Shown in pieces: positions 1 through 11,430 of a stretch of 64,000 nt of DNA (within the stretch, counting starts at the first letter, position 1; every line of letters begins with the position of its first letter). The stretch spans positions 10,713,223 to 10,777,222 of the forward strand of contig NC_059299.1 in NCBI RefSeq assembly GCF_017591435.1. The letters run 5' to 3'. The notes beneath the pieces are model-generated. The model worked only from the letters and a program-made list of their open reading frames with translations. It had not been told where the DNA came from and did no database searches. Position numbers and translations under genes: made by a program. This DNA comes from Portunus trituberculatus (Eukaryota > Arthropoda > Malacostraca > Decapoda > Portunidae).

Positions 1-50
1 CGTGAGTGAGAAGGTGCCGAGAGAACATTCAAAGACTCTTGTAAATTTTC

Positions 51-52
<2 letters not shown>

Positions 53-125
<73 letters not shown>
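53..125. repeat. (TA)n microsatellite
   Basis: This is an uninterrupted TA dinucleotide run of about 73 bases. The flanking 1-52 and 126-268 show no coding signal. Confidence 0.97.
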
Positions 126-128
<3 letters not shown>

Positions 129-268
129 CATAAGGAAGCCGTATCTTTCAATGGCCACTGAAACATTACTGAAACGTCTCCAGATCAAGAAAAGCAAGTA
201 ACCGCCAACAGAGAGAGAGGGCAATAAGTAAGCCTATATTTTCAAGTAACGGACCTATAAGCTTATGA

Positions 269-1487
269 GTGCACCTCATGAGTCAGGTCATGCCACATAT
301 CAGTCTGAAGCTGCACTTCACCATGTCAGGTTCTAGAGATGTTATAGAGTTCGAGGCTGAGGGTTTTTCTTCTGTGGTAGTTAGTGAGACCGAAGACAAA
401 GTGCATTTTCGTATAAATGTGAAATGTGAGGAAGAGTTTCAGCGTTGGAAAGAACTTTACATGCAAGAAAATAACACCTGTTTCAACGTGAAGCGCAACT
501 ACCATGGAGGACAGTGGAATTTGTTCCACAAGAGATTTATTTGTCAACATGGTGACGTTCGCAGCACTGGGCAAAAGAAGACGAACACTGGGTATGTGTT
601 GTTTATTGCTGACGTTGCATTAGGGAGGCGAAGAAGAAAGAATACGCGTATGGGCACACTGTCTTTGGATTCAGTAACTCCCCTTGGCAACGGGAAATAC
701 AAGGTCAATAGCCACTCTACTCCATCACTGCAATACACTGTCGACCTAGAAACTGGCTTCTGTGAGTGTAATGTGGGTGAGAATGGCTCGCTGTGCAAAC
801 ACCAGGCTGCTTGTGCAGAGCACAGCATGACGATCTTGCCCCAAGTTTTCACTGCTACAAGTAAAAACAGGCAGTGGTTGGCGTCAGTGGCAGTGGGTGA
901 AGACAAAACTCCACCAGAAATTTTTTTCAGAGGACTTTTGGAGCCACAACTGAACAACAGAGAAAACCAAAGTCCGCTTGCAGTTGCATCGTCAACCAAG
1001 GGGGCAAGATCAACTCCCATTACCTGAGGCTCGTCCCCAGGTGTCTATGCAATGGGAAGAGAATAAACATTGCTCTCTGGACCAACCAAGGCTGGAAGAT
1101 GACAAACAAAGTGCCAATATTTCAGAGTTCGTCAAAGCCCTCCACACTATCACTGAAAAATATGGAAATGAAGACACTGCAGACGCCCTCAAGACAGCAG
1201 TTAAAAGGCTCCATAAAATAAAAAGCACAAACATGCTCAACAGTGTGTTACACAACCTAGGAAGTAATGTGTGCACCACTACAACTGGAGCTGGCCGAGG
1301 AAAGATTCGGTGCCAGCCATTTTCAGTTGCAAGAAGAGGGCCAGGAAGACCGAAAGGAGCAGCTCCCCTTGGCAAAGGGCGCCGTCCTAACACAGTAGCG
1401 ACAGGTAAAGCAAAGCGCCCACGAAATCTCGCAGAAAACATCGCAGCCAATGTACCCAATGCTAAGTCACATGGCAGTGGCCACTAA
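269..1487 (+). pseudogene. SWIM zinc-finger protein, internally shortened and frameshifted
   Basis: The first frame (269-1027) gives 252 residues. A methionine at codon 19 that opens the motif MSGSRDVIEFEAEGF is the likelier start. Residues about 165-182 hold a SWIM-type zinc signature, CEC followed by CKHQ, which in known proteins binds nucleic acid or protein. The second frame (978-1487) continues with a basic tail containing RRGPGRPKG, like an AT-hook, so a frameshift lies near 990-1027. From memory, relatives with this start and this tail have a long central region. Here the N-terminal domain runs almost directly into the SWIM part near 590-630. Such proteins are often transposon-derived, but I cannot assign a superfamily. 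A host gene is the alternative. Confidence 0.6.
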
Positions 1488-1620
1488 TGTATGTATTTAT
1501 CTACAGTAATTGCATGCTTAATAAATATGGAGTTTTTCTCTTTTATAATTATTTCCAAAACATAATGATCTGCATGTTTACAGAACATTCATGTAACCAG
1601 TATGGACAACAAAGTGTTGA

Positions 1621-1623
<3 letters not shown>

Positions 1624-1719
<96 letters not shown>

Positions 1720-1724
1720 GCAAC

Positions 1725-1758
<34 letters not shown>

Positions 1759-1829
1759 AAAGAGAGAGAGAGAGAGCAATAAGTATATTTTAGTTAATTA
1801 ATTAACGGACACACACACACACACACACA

Positions 1830-1915
<86 letters not shown>

Positions 1916-1979
1916 AATAAGTATATTAATAGAGAGAGAGAGAGAGCAATAAGTATATTTTTAGTTAATTAATTAACGG

Positions 1980-2012
<33 letters not shown>

Positions 2013-2013
2013 T
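1624..2013. repeat. Compound microsatellite block (TC, TG, GA, CA, ATT)
   Basis: A TC run (1624-1717) is followed by short TG, GA, CA and ATT runs. A module made of GA repeat, GCAATAAGTATATT, AGTTAATTAATTAACGGAC and then a CA repeat occurs near 1765-1830 and again near 1925-1997, with a partial copy near 1903. The block has therefore grown by segmental duplication as well as slippage. Confidence 0.9.
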
Positions 2014-2162
2014 TCAGAGGAGCGCGTGTCTTGTGCTAGGTTTAAGCGAGTCTGCCCTGGAAGTCGCCCGCCGCGTCCCGTTCTCGCCGTGGTGCGAGAA
2101 GTGTATACAGTTGGTGAATTTGCGGCCTGGCCTCAAGGGGCGAGCAAAAACGGCGCCGGGAG

Positions 2163-3214
2163 GTGAGCGGGCGCGGTGGACAAGTGGAGACAGCAGGTGA
2201 GGTGCAGCGGCTGCCAGCTGGGCGGGCAGCGGGGAGCGTGGCAACACCAGTCGCCACCAGCGGGCGGGCGGTGAGGAGCGCGGCGCACCCGGCCGCCACC
2301 AGCGGGCGGGCGGTGAGGAGCGCGGCGCACCCGGCCGCCACCAGCGGGCGGACAGCGAGGAGCGCGATACAGCCTGTTGAGAGGGACGGTGACGGAAGAC
2401 GTGTGCCAGAGCACCTACGGGAGATGCTGCAGAAGAGTATGGAGCGTCTGAGCACTGAGCAAGCAGTACAGTTGCGGAGGATGCTGTGCGTGTACGCTGA
2501 TGTCTTCTCGAAGGGAGACACGGACCTGGGCTGCACGAATCTAGTTCAGCATCGCATCGATACCAGTGGCAGCCACCCAATCAAGCACGCACCACGAAGG
2601 ATACCTCCCGCTCGACGTCAGGAGATGGAGAAAGCGGTGAGAGACTTACAGGCACAAGGTGTGATCGAGAAATCGAACAGCCCGTGGTCTTCTGCAGTAG
2701 TTTTGGTGAAGAAGAAAGATGGGTCGACGCGTCTCTGTGTAGACTACAGAGCCCTGAACGACGTCACGGTGAAGGATTCCTATCCACTACCCAGGATCGA
2801 CGACACGCTGGATGAACTGACAGGTGCCCGCTGGTTCTCCACTCTGGATCTGAAGTCTGGCCATCATCAGGTGGAGGTGGTGGACGAGGATAAAGAGAAG
2901 ACAGCATTCTCCTTTGGGCAGGGACTATGGCAGTTCCGCGTCATGCCCTTCGGATTATGCAATGCACCAGCGACCTTTGAAAGGTTGATGGAGCGGGTCT
3001 GCAGTGGAAGACTGCCCTCGTCTACCTGGACGATGTGGTTGTTTTCGGACGCACCTTCGAGGAGAAGCTGCAGAGGCTGGAGGACGTCTTTCTGCGGTTG
3101 AGGAGAGCTAATCAGAAGCTTAGCCCGAAGAAGTGTCTGTTCCAGCAGGAGGTGCCTTTCCTCGGGCATGTCGTCAGCGAGGACGGGGTGCGCACCGATC
3201 CACTGAAGGTGTGA
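2163..3214 (+). pseudogene. pol: gypsy-A reverse transcriptase
   Basis: After a low-complexity leader, residues read like a gypsy RT: KKDGSTRLCVDYRALN, then FSTLDLKSGHHQVEV, then FRVMPFGLCNAPATFERLM. The frame shifts near 3000 and the active-site YLDD is then read at 3023-3034 in the next frame. The thumb motif PFLGHVVSEDGV follows, and TGA at 3212-3214 ends it where relatives usually carry arginine, consistent with a CGA to TGA change. The enzyme would copy element RNA into DNA, but this copy cannot make it. Confidence 0.9.
2253..2375 (+). repeat. 42-bp GC-rich tandem repeat, about three copies
   Basis: Units start at 2253, 2295 and 2337. The first two are nearly identical and the third is partial and diverged. 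Each encodes 14 residues of the type ATSGRAVRSAAHPA in the open frame that leads into the RT, so unit number can change without shifting the frame. Confidence 0.85.
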
Positions 3215-3779
3215 GCTGTGGCAGAGTGGCCTGTCCTGACCAATGTGGGCGAAGTGAGGAGCTTCGTGGGCCTGTGCACGTACTATCGTAGGTTCGTGAA
3301 GGACTTCGCCAGCATAGCGGCGCCCCTGCACCACCTGACAAGAAAAGGGGCCCGATTTTGCTGGGATGCTGGGTGTCAGACAGCCTTTGAGCGGCTGAAG
3401 GAGGCGCTGGTGAACGCTCCTGTGCTGCCATACCCAGACCCCGCTTGCCTGTACGTTGTGGATTGTGACGCTAGTGCTGAGGGCGTGGGAGCGGTGCTGT
3501 CGCAGCTGAAGGACGGACGCGAGCATGTGGTGGCGTACTACAGTAACAAGTTCAGTCACGCGGAGAGAAATTACTGTGTCACGCGGAAGGAACTTCTGGC
3601 GGTGGTGAAGAGTCCACGGACCACGCAGCCCTGCGGTGGTTGAAGACGATGAAGAATCCTGAGGGGCAGTTGGCGAGGTGGATCGGCAGGCTGGAGCAGT
3701 ACGATCACTGCGTCGAGCATCGCCCTGGGAGAGTCCACAAGAACGCTGACAGCCTCAGCAGACGTCCATGTGAGCCTGA
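3215..3779 (+). pseudogene. pol: gypsy-A RNase H region
   Basis: The frame holds the connection motif FVGLCTYYRRFVKDF and the RNase H start VVDCDASAEGVGAVLSQ, then YYSNKFSHAERNYCVTRKE. Shortly after, about 15-20 residues expected in this family before TDHAALRWL are missing and the frame changes near 3610. A new frame (from 3640) carries the RNase H end with the HRPGRVHKNADSLSRR motif. The Harbinger-like insertion at 3780 then interrupts it. The role would be removing template RNA during reverse transcription. Confidence 0.88.
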
Positions 3780-4461
3780 AGCGGCCCCTAGACGCTCAAT
3801 ATTATTGCGCAATGTGGGTTGCACAATATTCTGACGGTGGCCCCTAGACGGTCAATATTATTGTACAATATTTTGGTTTGTGCAAAAGATTGTACCGTAT
3901 GGAGGCGATATTGAAGGTTGTGCAATATATTGCGCAATCGTGAGCACAGATGTACAACCACATTGTGCAAACAGTCAGTCCCTGCCAGAACTTCATAACG
4001 TCAACATGTTGACTGACTCTAAATTGTGTTGCGTGATGATTGCTGTGGCAGCAAGTCGCAAGAAAGGGAAGAAAAAAGGCTCGCAGAAGGGTAGAAAATG
4101 GGCCAAACAGTGGTTTATTGATAGGGAGAAGTTCACCCACGAAAAATTACTCAATGAACTGAGAGTAATTGAACCAAATGATTTCCGCAACCTCAATAAA
4201 TTCAACAATGAATTCTTTTTCGGCTTTCTTCTCACCCATGATACGCGTGGTTGAGGAGAGAGACAACCACCTCACACGACCGCTGGAGAGAAACTGACAG
4301 GATATTGCGCAGTATAGCCAACAGACGACACAATATTATCCCGTTTGCGCAATATATTTTCAAGTTTTTTTTAAATCACACAATATATTGCACAACCTTT
4401 CAATATTGCCCACACACGATCAATTATATTGCGCAATAATATTGAACGTCTAGGGGCCGCT
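3780..4461. mobile_element. PIF/Harbinger-like non-autonomous element inside gypsy-A
   Basis: The 682-bp insert has terminal inverted repeats starting AGCGGCCCCTAGACG that match for about 30 bases with one mismatch, and is flanked by TGA on both sides (3777-3779, 4462-4464). Subterminal stretches rich in ATTGCGCAAT and TTGTGCAATATATTG are also inverted, so the ends pair over more than 100 bases. A second, diverged copy of the left end lies inside at about 3837-3875. A three-base target duplication and the internal peptide support PIF/Harbinger. Removing the insert and one TGA leaves the gypsy frame open across the junction. Confidence 0.85.
3880..4254 (+). pseudogene. Harbinger-type transposase N-terminal fragment
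   Basis: The 124-residue ORF contains a lysine-rich stretch (SRKKGKKKG) and then RKWAKQWFIDREKF, LLNELRVIEPNDFRNL and FNNEFF. This resembles the usual N-terminal region of PIF/Harbinger nucleases, where a W-V-R-P-W block is followed by LL-EL and an FRNF block. The DDE catalytic domain is absent, so the product could not cut DNA. Assignment rests on motif memory. Confidence 0.6.
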
Positions 4462-6080
4462 TGAGTGTCACCATTGCAGCAGGAAGGAGCCAGAAGAAGT
4501 CTGCAGGCTGACACGAGTCCATGGCGCGGAGGGTGACGGAGACACGCTTCTGCAGGAGGCGCAGAGGAAGGACCCGGATCTCCACCCAGTAGTAAAGTGG
4601 CTGGAGGAAGGTCAAGGTCGCCCTGGCGAGCAAGAAGTGGCAGCCCTGAGCCCAGCTACGAGATTCTACTGGAGGCAGTGGGACACGCTGAAATTGAGTA
4701 GAGGAGTACTGGTGAAGAAGTGGCTGACACCTGACGGAGGGATGATGTACTGGCAGACAGTCATTCCTCGTGATATGAGAGCTAGCCTGATGCGGGAGAT
4801 GCATGAGGGCGTCTCCAGTGGGCATCTAGGAGTGAAGAAGACACTCAGTCGTCTACGACAGCGGTTCTACTGGCTGGGGATGCGCAAGGATGTACAAGAA
4901 TGGTGCCGAGTGTGTGACACCTGTAACGCCAAGAAGGGACCAGCACGGAAGGGTAGAGCGCCGCTACAGCTGTATCAGGTGGGAGCCCCGATGGAGCGAA
5001 TAGCAGTAGACATCGTGGGGCCGCTACCCGCGACTGCAGCTGGCAATCGTTACATCTGTGTTGCCATGGACTACTTCACGAAATGGCCTGAGGCGTACGC
5101 ACTGCCGAACCATGAAGCAGTGACTGTAGCAGAGGTACTGGTGGAGCAGTTCTTCACCAGGTTTGGTGTGCCTGGAGAGCTGCATTCCGATCAAGGCCGC
5201 GAGTTTGAGTCGGAGGTATTCGGCGAGTGTTGCCAGCTAATGGGCCTGCGGAAGACGAGGACAACACCACTGAGGCGGCAGTCTGACGGGATGGTGGAGC
5301 GCTTCAACAGGACACTGGCTCAGGAACCAGGAACTGGCCAAATACTGTACAGAGGGACAGACAGAGTGGGACCGGAAGCTTCCCGCTCTGCTCATGGCAT
5401 GCAGGTCTGCCGCGCACGAGGCCACCACCTACACGCCGGCCCGGCTTATGATGGGCCGGGAGCTTCGCCTGCCGGTGGACTTGACAACAGGACGCCCTCC
5501 AGATGAAGAACTGCCTACTGTGGCCACGGACTACGCCATAGCACTGCAGGAGCGGCTAGTGGAGGCTCATCATCAGGTGCGAGGACGACTTAAGCTGGCA
5601 GGCGAGGCCATGAGGCACCGCTATGACCGGGGAAGTCGCGCGGCTGAGTTTGCAGTTGGCGACAAGGTGTGACTTTACAACCCCCGCCGGCGGAAAGGTC
5701 TCTCACCGAAGCTGCAGAGCCCCTGGGAGCGGCCGTACACTGTCATCGAGAAGGTGTCGGAGGTAACCTTCCGTATTCGTCGAGGACAACGCGGGAAGCC
5801 CAAGATAATTCATGCTGACCGACTGTGGAGATACCACGGGCCTGGAAGGTTCACCTGGGGCCAAGCCCCGTGTGACAGCAGCAGTGAGGAGGAGGAAGCT
5901 GCCCTTGCTATAGTAGCGGAGGACGTAACGGGGCCTGACGCCGGCCTCGTGGGCAGCGAGGACGGTGGAGCGGGGACGAGCGGGGATGAAGAAGCTGAGT
6001 GGGTGACTCACCGCCAGCCGCCGCCCGCCGCCCACCCCGCCAGCGTCGACCACCACGGAGATTGCAGGACTATATTCTAG
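4462..6080 (+). pseudogene. pol: gypsy-A integrase
   Basis: The main frame around 4637-5506 has the HHCC zinc finger (HEGVSSGHLG, then CRVCDTC) and the DDE core: VDIVGPLPA, then HSDQGREF, then DGMVERFNR. A frameshift near 5330 moves the following part, MACRSAAHEATTYTPARLMMG, to a second frame (to 5672). There TGA at 5670-5672 follows GDKV, again where arginine is usual. The C-terminal region (5754-6080) holds KPKIIHADRLWRY and an acidic tail. The enzyme would insert the cDNA into the genome, but it is broken here. Confidence 0.9.
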
Positions 6081-6156
6081 ATGAGGAAACAGATTTGAGT
6101 AGCTAGGATGTAAAATGTGGGTAGACTAGGGAAATTGTCGAGACGACTATTTATGT

Positions 6157-6168
6157 GGGAGGGGGCAG
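6157..6168 (+). promoter_or_regulatory. gypsy-A polypurine tract
   Basis: The purine run GGGAGGGGGCAG lies directly before the LTR start TGTTGCGA, as expected for the primer of plus-strand DNA synthesis. Confidence 0.75.
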
Positions 6169-7560
<1,392 letters not shown>

Positions 7561-7921
7561 TTTTTTTTTTTTTTTTTTATCTTCTACCCGTTTGTTTTTG
7601 TCCACTGGGTGGCTGGCAAGGTCCATCCTCCTCTTTTGTTGTATTTCATTATTAATGCAGCAATAAATGTATCAATCAATCAATCACGATGACAGTCTGT
7701 GAATGAGTATTTGGGGAGAATGTGGCGAGTGAAGTGTAGGGATATCCAGTGAATAGAATGTTGGTTTTTTTCAGCTTGTTTTTCTTTTTCTTTTTTTCTT
7801 TTTTTTTCTTTTAATGCAACAATAAATGTATCAATCAATCAATCAATCCTTTAGTAAAGGAGTTGCCGATCCGATCCGGAGTGATTCCGAGCCACCTGTA
7901 GCATCAAGATAAAGATCAAGT
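7561..7921 (+). mobile_element. Two LINE 3' tails in tandem
   Basis: The motif AATAAATGTATCAATCAATC occurs near 7662 and again near 7823, each followed by CAAT repeats, as in a retrotransposon tail. Between and after them are fragments matching the 3' untranslated part of the LINE at 7922-10158 (GAATGTGGCGAG, GAGCCACCTGTAGCATCAAG), ending in an ATCAAG-type repeat at about 7900-7921. These are 5'-truncated retrocopies. Confidence 0.6.
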
Positions 7922-8056
7922 AACACAACACGACATGTTCTGTCACCAACCCTTTTCAGTTTGTATACAGAGGAGTTAGCAGCTAGATTGAGAAGAATGA
8001 ATGCAGGAGTAAGAGTGGGAAATGAGAAGATAGGTGTGCTCCTTTATGCAGACGAT

Positions 8057-8498
8057 AACATAACATAAATAATAGGATAACAAAGGGCCACCAGGGCCCA
8101 TCTAGGTTATCCTGTATCAGTCGCACAGCGACCTCGTCATCAGTACGTAAAGATGCACTTACAAGTACACAATACATTATATACTAATTCTAAATATTTA
8201 GCCCATTAACAGGGCTAAGTCCTCCAGCGAAATCCTCTACAATCTGTGATCCCCATACATGGGGATCATGTCTTGTTTAACTATTGTAAATTTCTTATAA
8301 AAACTATCATGCAGCGCTATACATAATTATAAATCTAATAAATTTAAGTGCTTATCTAATCTGTTTTTAAACATTGTCAAACTAGTGCTATTTACAACCC
8401 TCTCTGGCAATGCATTCCAGAAGTCTACCACCCTATGACTAAAGAAATATTTTCTTATATCTAACCTGCACCCTTGCTTTCTAATCTTCCTGCCAAAT
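8057..8498 (-). mobile_element. CR1-like LINE 3' fragment nested in the LINE RT
   Basis: On the minus strand the frame reads FGRKIRKQGCRLDIRKYFF, then VVDFWNALPERVVN and FKNRLDKHL, the typical C-terminal end of CR1-like polyproteins. A 3' untranslated region follows, ending near 8057. GAT flanks both sides (8054-8056, 8499-8501). The RT frame around it reads straight on when the insert is ignored. Confidence 0.75.
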
Positions 8499-9611
8499 GA
8501 TGTGGTGGTCATGAGTGAGTCAGCAGTTGAGTTGTAGAGAAAGCTGGAGATTGTGGATGGATATGGGAGAGACTTTGGTGTTAGGTTTAGTAGTGAGAAA
8601 AGTAAGGTGATGATAGTGAATAGGACTGAGGATGAAAGCAATGCAGTATGGAAAATTGGAGAGAATGAGATGAATCAGGTACGAGAATATAAGTACTTGG
8701 GGATGTGGGTGAGTCCAAGTGGGTGTGAAAAGACAAAGAATGAAAAGTTAGGTTTAGTGAATCGGTGGGTAGGATGATTGGGGAGTGCAGCAAGAATGAG
8801 AGCAAGCAAATATGATGTGCTAAGAGAGGTGTGGAAGAGTGTGGCGGTGCCCAGCATAATGTATGGTATGGATGTGATTGAAAGTGAAATTGACAAGCTA
8901 GAAGTGGGGCAAAAAAGAATAGGTAGAATGGCACTGAATGCACCGAGGTACACAGCAGTAGAAGCTTTGAGAGGGGATATGTGATGAAGCACCTTTAGGG
9001 AAAGACTAGTTAAAGCCACACTTAGATACAAGGTCAGGCTGGAAAGAATGGATGAGGAAAGAATAGTGAGGAAGGTGTACCTGTGGAATGAAAGTGGGAG
9101 TCAGTGGAGGAAGAGGTGCATGAGAATGACAGAGAGGAGTGGTTTACAAGTGGTATGGGGGATGAGAATGGCTGGGAGGAATCAAAGTGAGCGTGAATGG
9201 ATCGTGACAAGAGGAGGCAGGGTAGGAACCGAATGGGATGCAAGGAAATGGAAGAGTGAGATAGACAGAGGGGTGAAATGGGTGGGACTGAATATATGGA
9301 AAAATGGGATGGAACGAAAGAGTACCCTGGAATGGTACAAGGAAAAGGAAGCCCCGATGTATGAAAGGTGGTATGATGGCAGCCTGGGTGGTGACCTTCT
9401 CTTCCGAGCTAGGGCACAGTGTATGGATGTGAATGCAAGGAACTATACAGGTGGTCTGAGTCCCGCAGCAAGGTGTGCCAGATGTGTGACATGGGGGAGG
9501 ACGAGACGGTGGAGCATGTCATGATTTTGAGTGAATTAGGGCATAATAAGAATGAAAGAGTGGAGAAGACAGGAAGGGAATGGATGGTGTTGCTGCTGGG
9601 ACTGTGTAGAG

Positions 9612-9944
9612 CAGTGGTTCCCAAACTATCTTACCTGACGCCCCCTTCTTGCTTCCAGTAGACCCGCACGCCCCCCCCTCCCACTTCCTCTTTTGCTCAT
9701 GTGAACTTATTTTATTTTATTGCATTTATTTCTTAGCATTGTTCAGGAAAACAGATCTCTGTTTGTATTAAATTTTAATAATGAAAGCCACTCAAACAAA
9801 TAATAGTACATTCCAGAGAGACATTTTGATTTTATTATTCTTATAATCTATTAAAACATTTTTTTTAGCAGATGACTTCACACCTCCCTTGAATTCTCTT
9901 TACGCCTCCCTAGGGGGGCGCGCCCCCCAGTTTGGGAACCACTG
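9612..9944. mobile_element. hAT-like non-autonomous element
   Basis: The 333-bp insert starts CAGTGGTTCCCAAACT and ends with its exact inverse, AGTTTGGGAACCACTG, a terminal repeat typical of hAT elements. Flanks are GTGTAGAG on the left and GACTGTAGAG on the right. An 8-base duplication is plausible but offset by two bases. No transposase is encoded. It lies in the 3' part of the host LINE. Confidence 0.85.
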
Positions 9945-10158
9945 GACTGTAGAGAGACACGAGTGAAAGGATGATGGAGGCTGTGAAGGAGTATCTGGAA
10001 AGAATGTGGCGAGCGAGGTGTAGGGATCATTAACGAAGAGAAATGCTACTTTTTTTTTTTTTTTTTTTTTTTTCTGTTTTGTCCTCTACATGAGCAGCCG
10101 ATCCAAAGGCTGGCTCTGGAGCGATCCCGAGCCACCTGTAGCATCAAGATCAAGATCA

Positions 10159-10790
10159 CGGTACCAGTTGCGTCTGCCTTTTTCCTGAGATCACTAAACA
10201 CTTCATGCGCCACTGCTTGTGTTTCCTCACATTGACCTGCTGTATGTTCTCAACTCGACACTGAGCACCATTCGACTTGCTTATTTTTCTGACGTCCACT
10301 CTTCACGTTAGTCTGCCACCCTCTCCCTCACCTGAGCCTTCATGAGGAAGACCGGCGCCTTCTGCCACGCTAGTGATAATACTGCAGGACTACTCCTAAG
10401 CTCATAAAAATCACAAGACCTAAGCAGACCAAACAACAGCTTATCTAGCATGTGATTGCCGCACGGGACGTAAACAGGGGCTATAGGATTTAAGGCAATT
10501 ATCGCAGCAGGCCTCAAGAACAAGGGGAACAAGAACACTAATTGTACCACAGCCTGTATCTCCCCTTCCAGAACAAGACAACGCTAACTTTTAGTAACCT
10601 CTCTGTCTCATGTGCGGTGACACTGTACTGGTGACCGAAAAACAAGAACAGGGTGTCGTGTGACATTAGCAGGTAAGCTGTGTATGTACCCATCTTGGCA
10701 GATACACCTCAACAACAGGAATTGCCGTTTAGATATACATCAAAATCCCATCTGATATCTTGGGAGAAATCATTACATATATTCCTGTTG
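10159..10790. other. No recognisable feature
   Basis: This is mixed-composition DNA with stops in all frames except short ORFs without recognisable motifs. I see no repeat or gene. Confidence 0.5.
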
Positions 10791-10827
10791 TTTTTCCACA
10801 AAGTTTCCTGATAAATATATCCTATGA

Positions 10828-10901
<74 letters not shown>

Positions 10902-10938
10902 TCATAGGATATATTTATCAGGAAACTTTGTGGAAAAA
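10791..10938. repeat. Perfect palindrome centred on a TA array
   Basis: The left arm runs from TTTTTCCACAAAGTTTCCTG through TATCCTATGAATC. The right arm is its exact inverse complement, about 38-40 bases each, and the centre is (TA)n at about 10830-10898. The whole 148 bases could fold into one hairpin. Confidence 0.95.
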
Positions 10939-11188
10939 GTAAACACTGGCACCTCCTTCCTAATCACTGAAACAGCCATGCAAGGTGATAGAGTACTTAC
11001 TATACAACATGCCAGTGGTGATGTTTTTAATGTAGGGACTGCTTTTGTAGGGCCATAATAATTAAATGAATATTCCGGTGCCTGCAGAATCTAAGTCCAC
11101 AGTGATTTGGTTTTTGGTATTTTTGGTTAGTGTCTGCATTTTAGTTAGGCTGGGTTAGTGTTCGTGGTAAGGTTAGGTTAAGTGGATG

Positions 11189-11430
11189 GTTAGGTTAGGA
11201 TAGTTTAGGGGGGGTCTGGGGAGTGCAGCCCACTGGCTATCAGGTTATGTTAGGTTAGGATAATTTCAGCAAAAATTATCCATGAATTTTTACATTTTCC
11301 AAATTTTACTAGTAAGGTTAGGTTACGATAGTTTAGTGGGGTGTCTGGGGGGTGCAGTCCCACAGCCAGCAGGTTATTATGTTAGGTTAGGAAAATTATC
11401 CATGAATTTCTACATTTTCCAAATGTTTCC
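11189..11430 (+). repeat. Two tandem copies of a TTAGG-rich unit
   Basis: Copy 1 (about 11189-11315) and copy 2 (about 11316-11430) both begin GGTTAGGTTA and share GATAGTTTAG, GTGCAG, AGGTTA, ATTATCCATGAATTT and TACATTTTCCAAAT. More GGTTAGG motifs lie upstream from 11143. TTAGG is the arthropod telomere unit, but here it is interspersed rather than a clean array. Confidence 0.8.

Larger units (their letters stand above)
7922..10158 (+). mobile_element. LINE with RT and C-terminal zinc motif, interrupted twice
   Basis: The RT begins truncated at LSPTLFSLYTEELAAR and reaches LLYADD at about 8037-8056. It is then cut by a CR1-like fragment (8057-8498) and resumes with VVVMSES, FSSEKSKVMIVNR and EYKYLGMWVSPSG. 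Later frames (8778-9661) carry SIMYGMDV, RFRARAQ-like text and the zinc-type CQMCDMGEDETVEHVM, which ends many LINE polyproteins. Stops and frameshifts are frequent. A hAT-like element sits at 9612-9944. The 3' end is a T run and then GAGCCACCTGTAGCATCAAG with ATCAAG repeats. The clade is unresolved. Confidence 0.75.

Noticed and set aside
2014..2580. Arginine/proline-rich minus-strand ORFs over the gypsy-A leader
   Set aside because: They are antisense shadows of the plus-strand pol frame and its 42-bp repeat.
8587..9031. Serine/leucine-rich minus-strand ORFs over the LINE
   Set aside because: They are antisense shadows of the plus-strand RT frames.
11143..11430. A telomeric array
   Set aside because: TTAGG units are few, interrupted and embedded in a larger tandem unit with other sequence.
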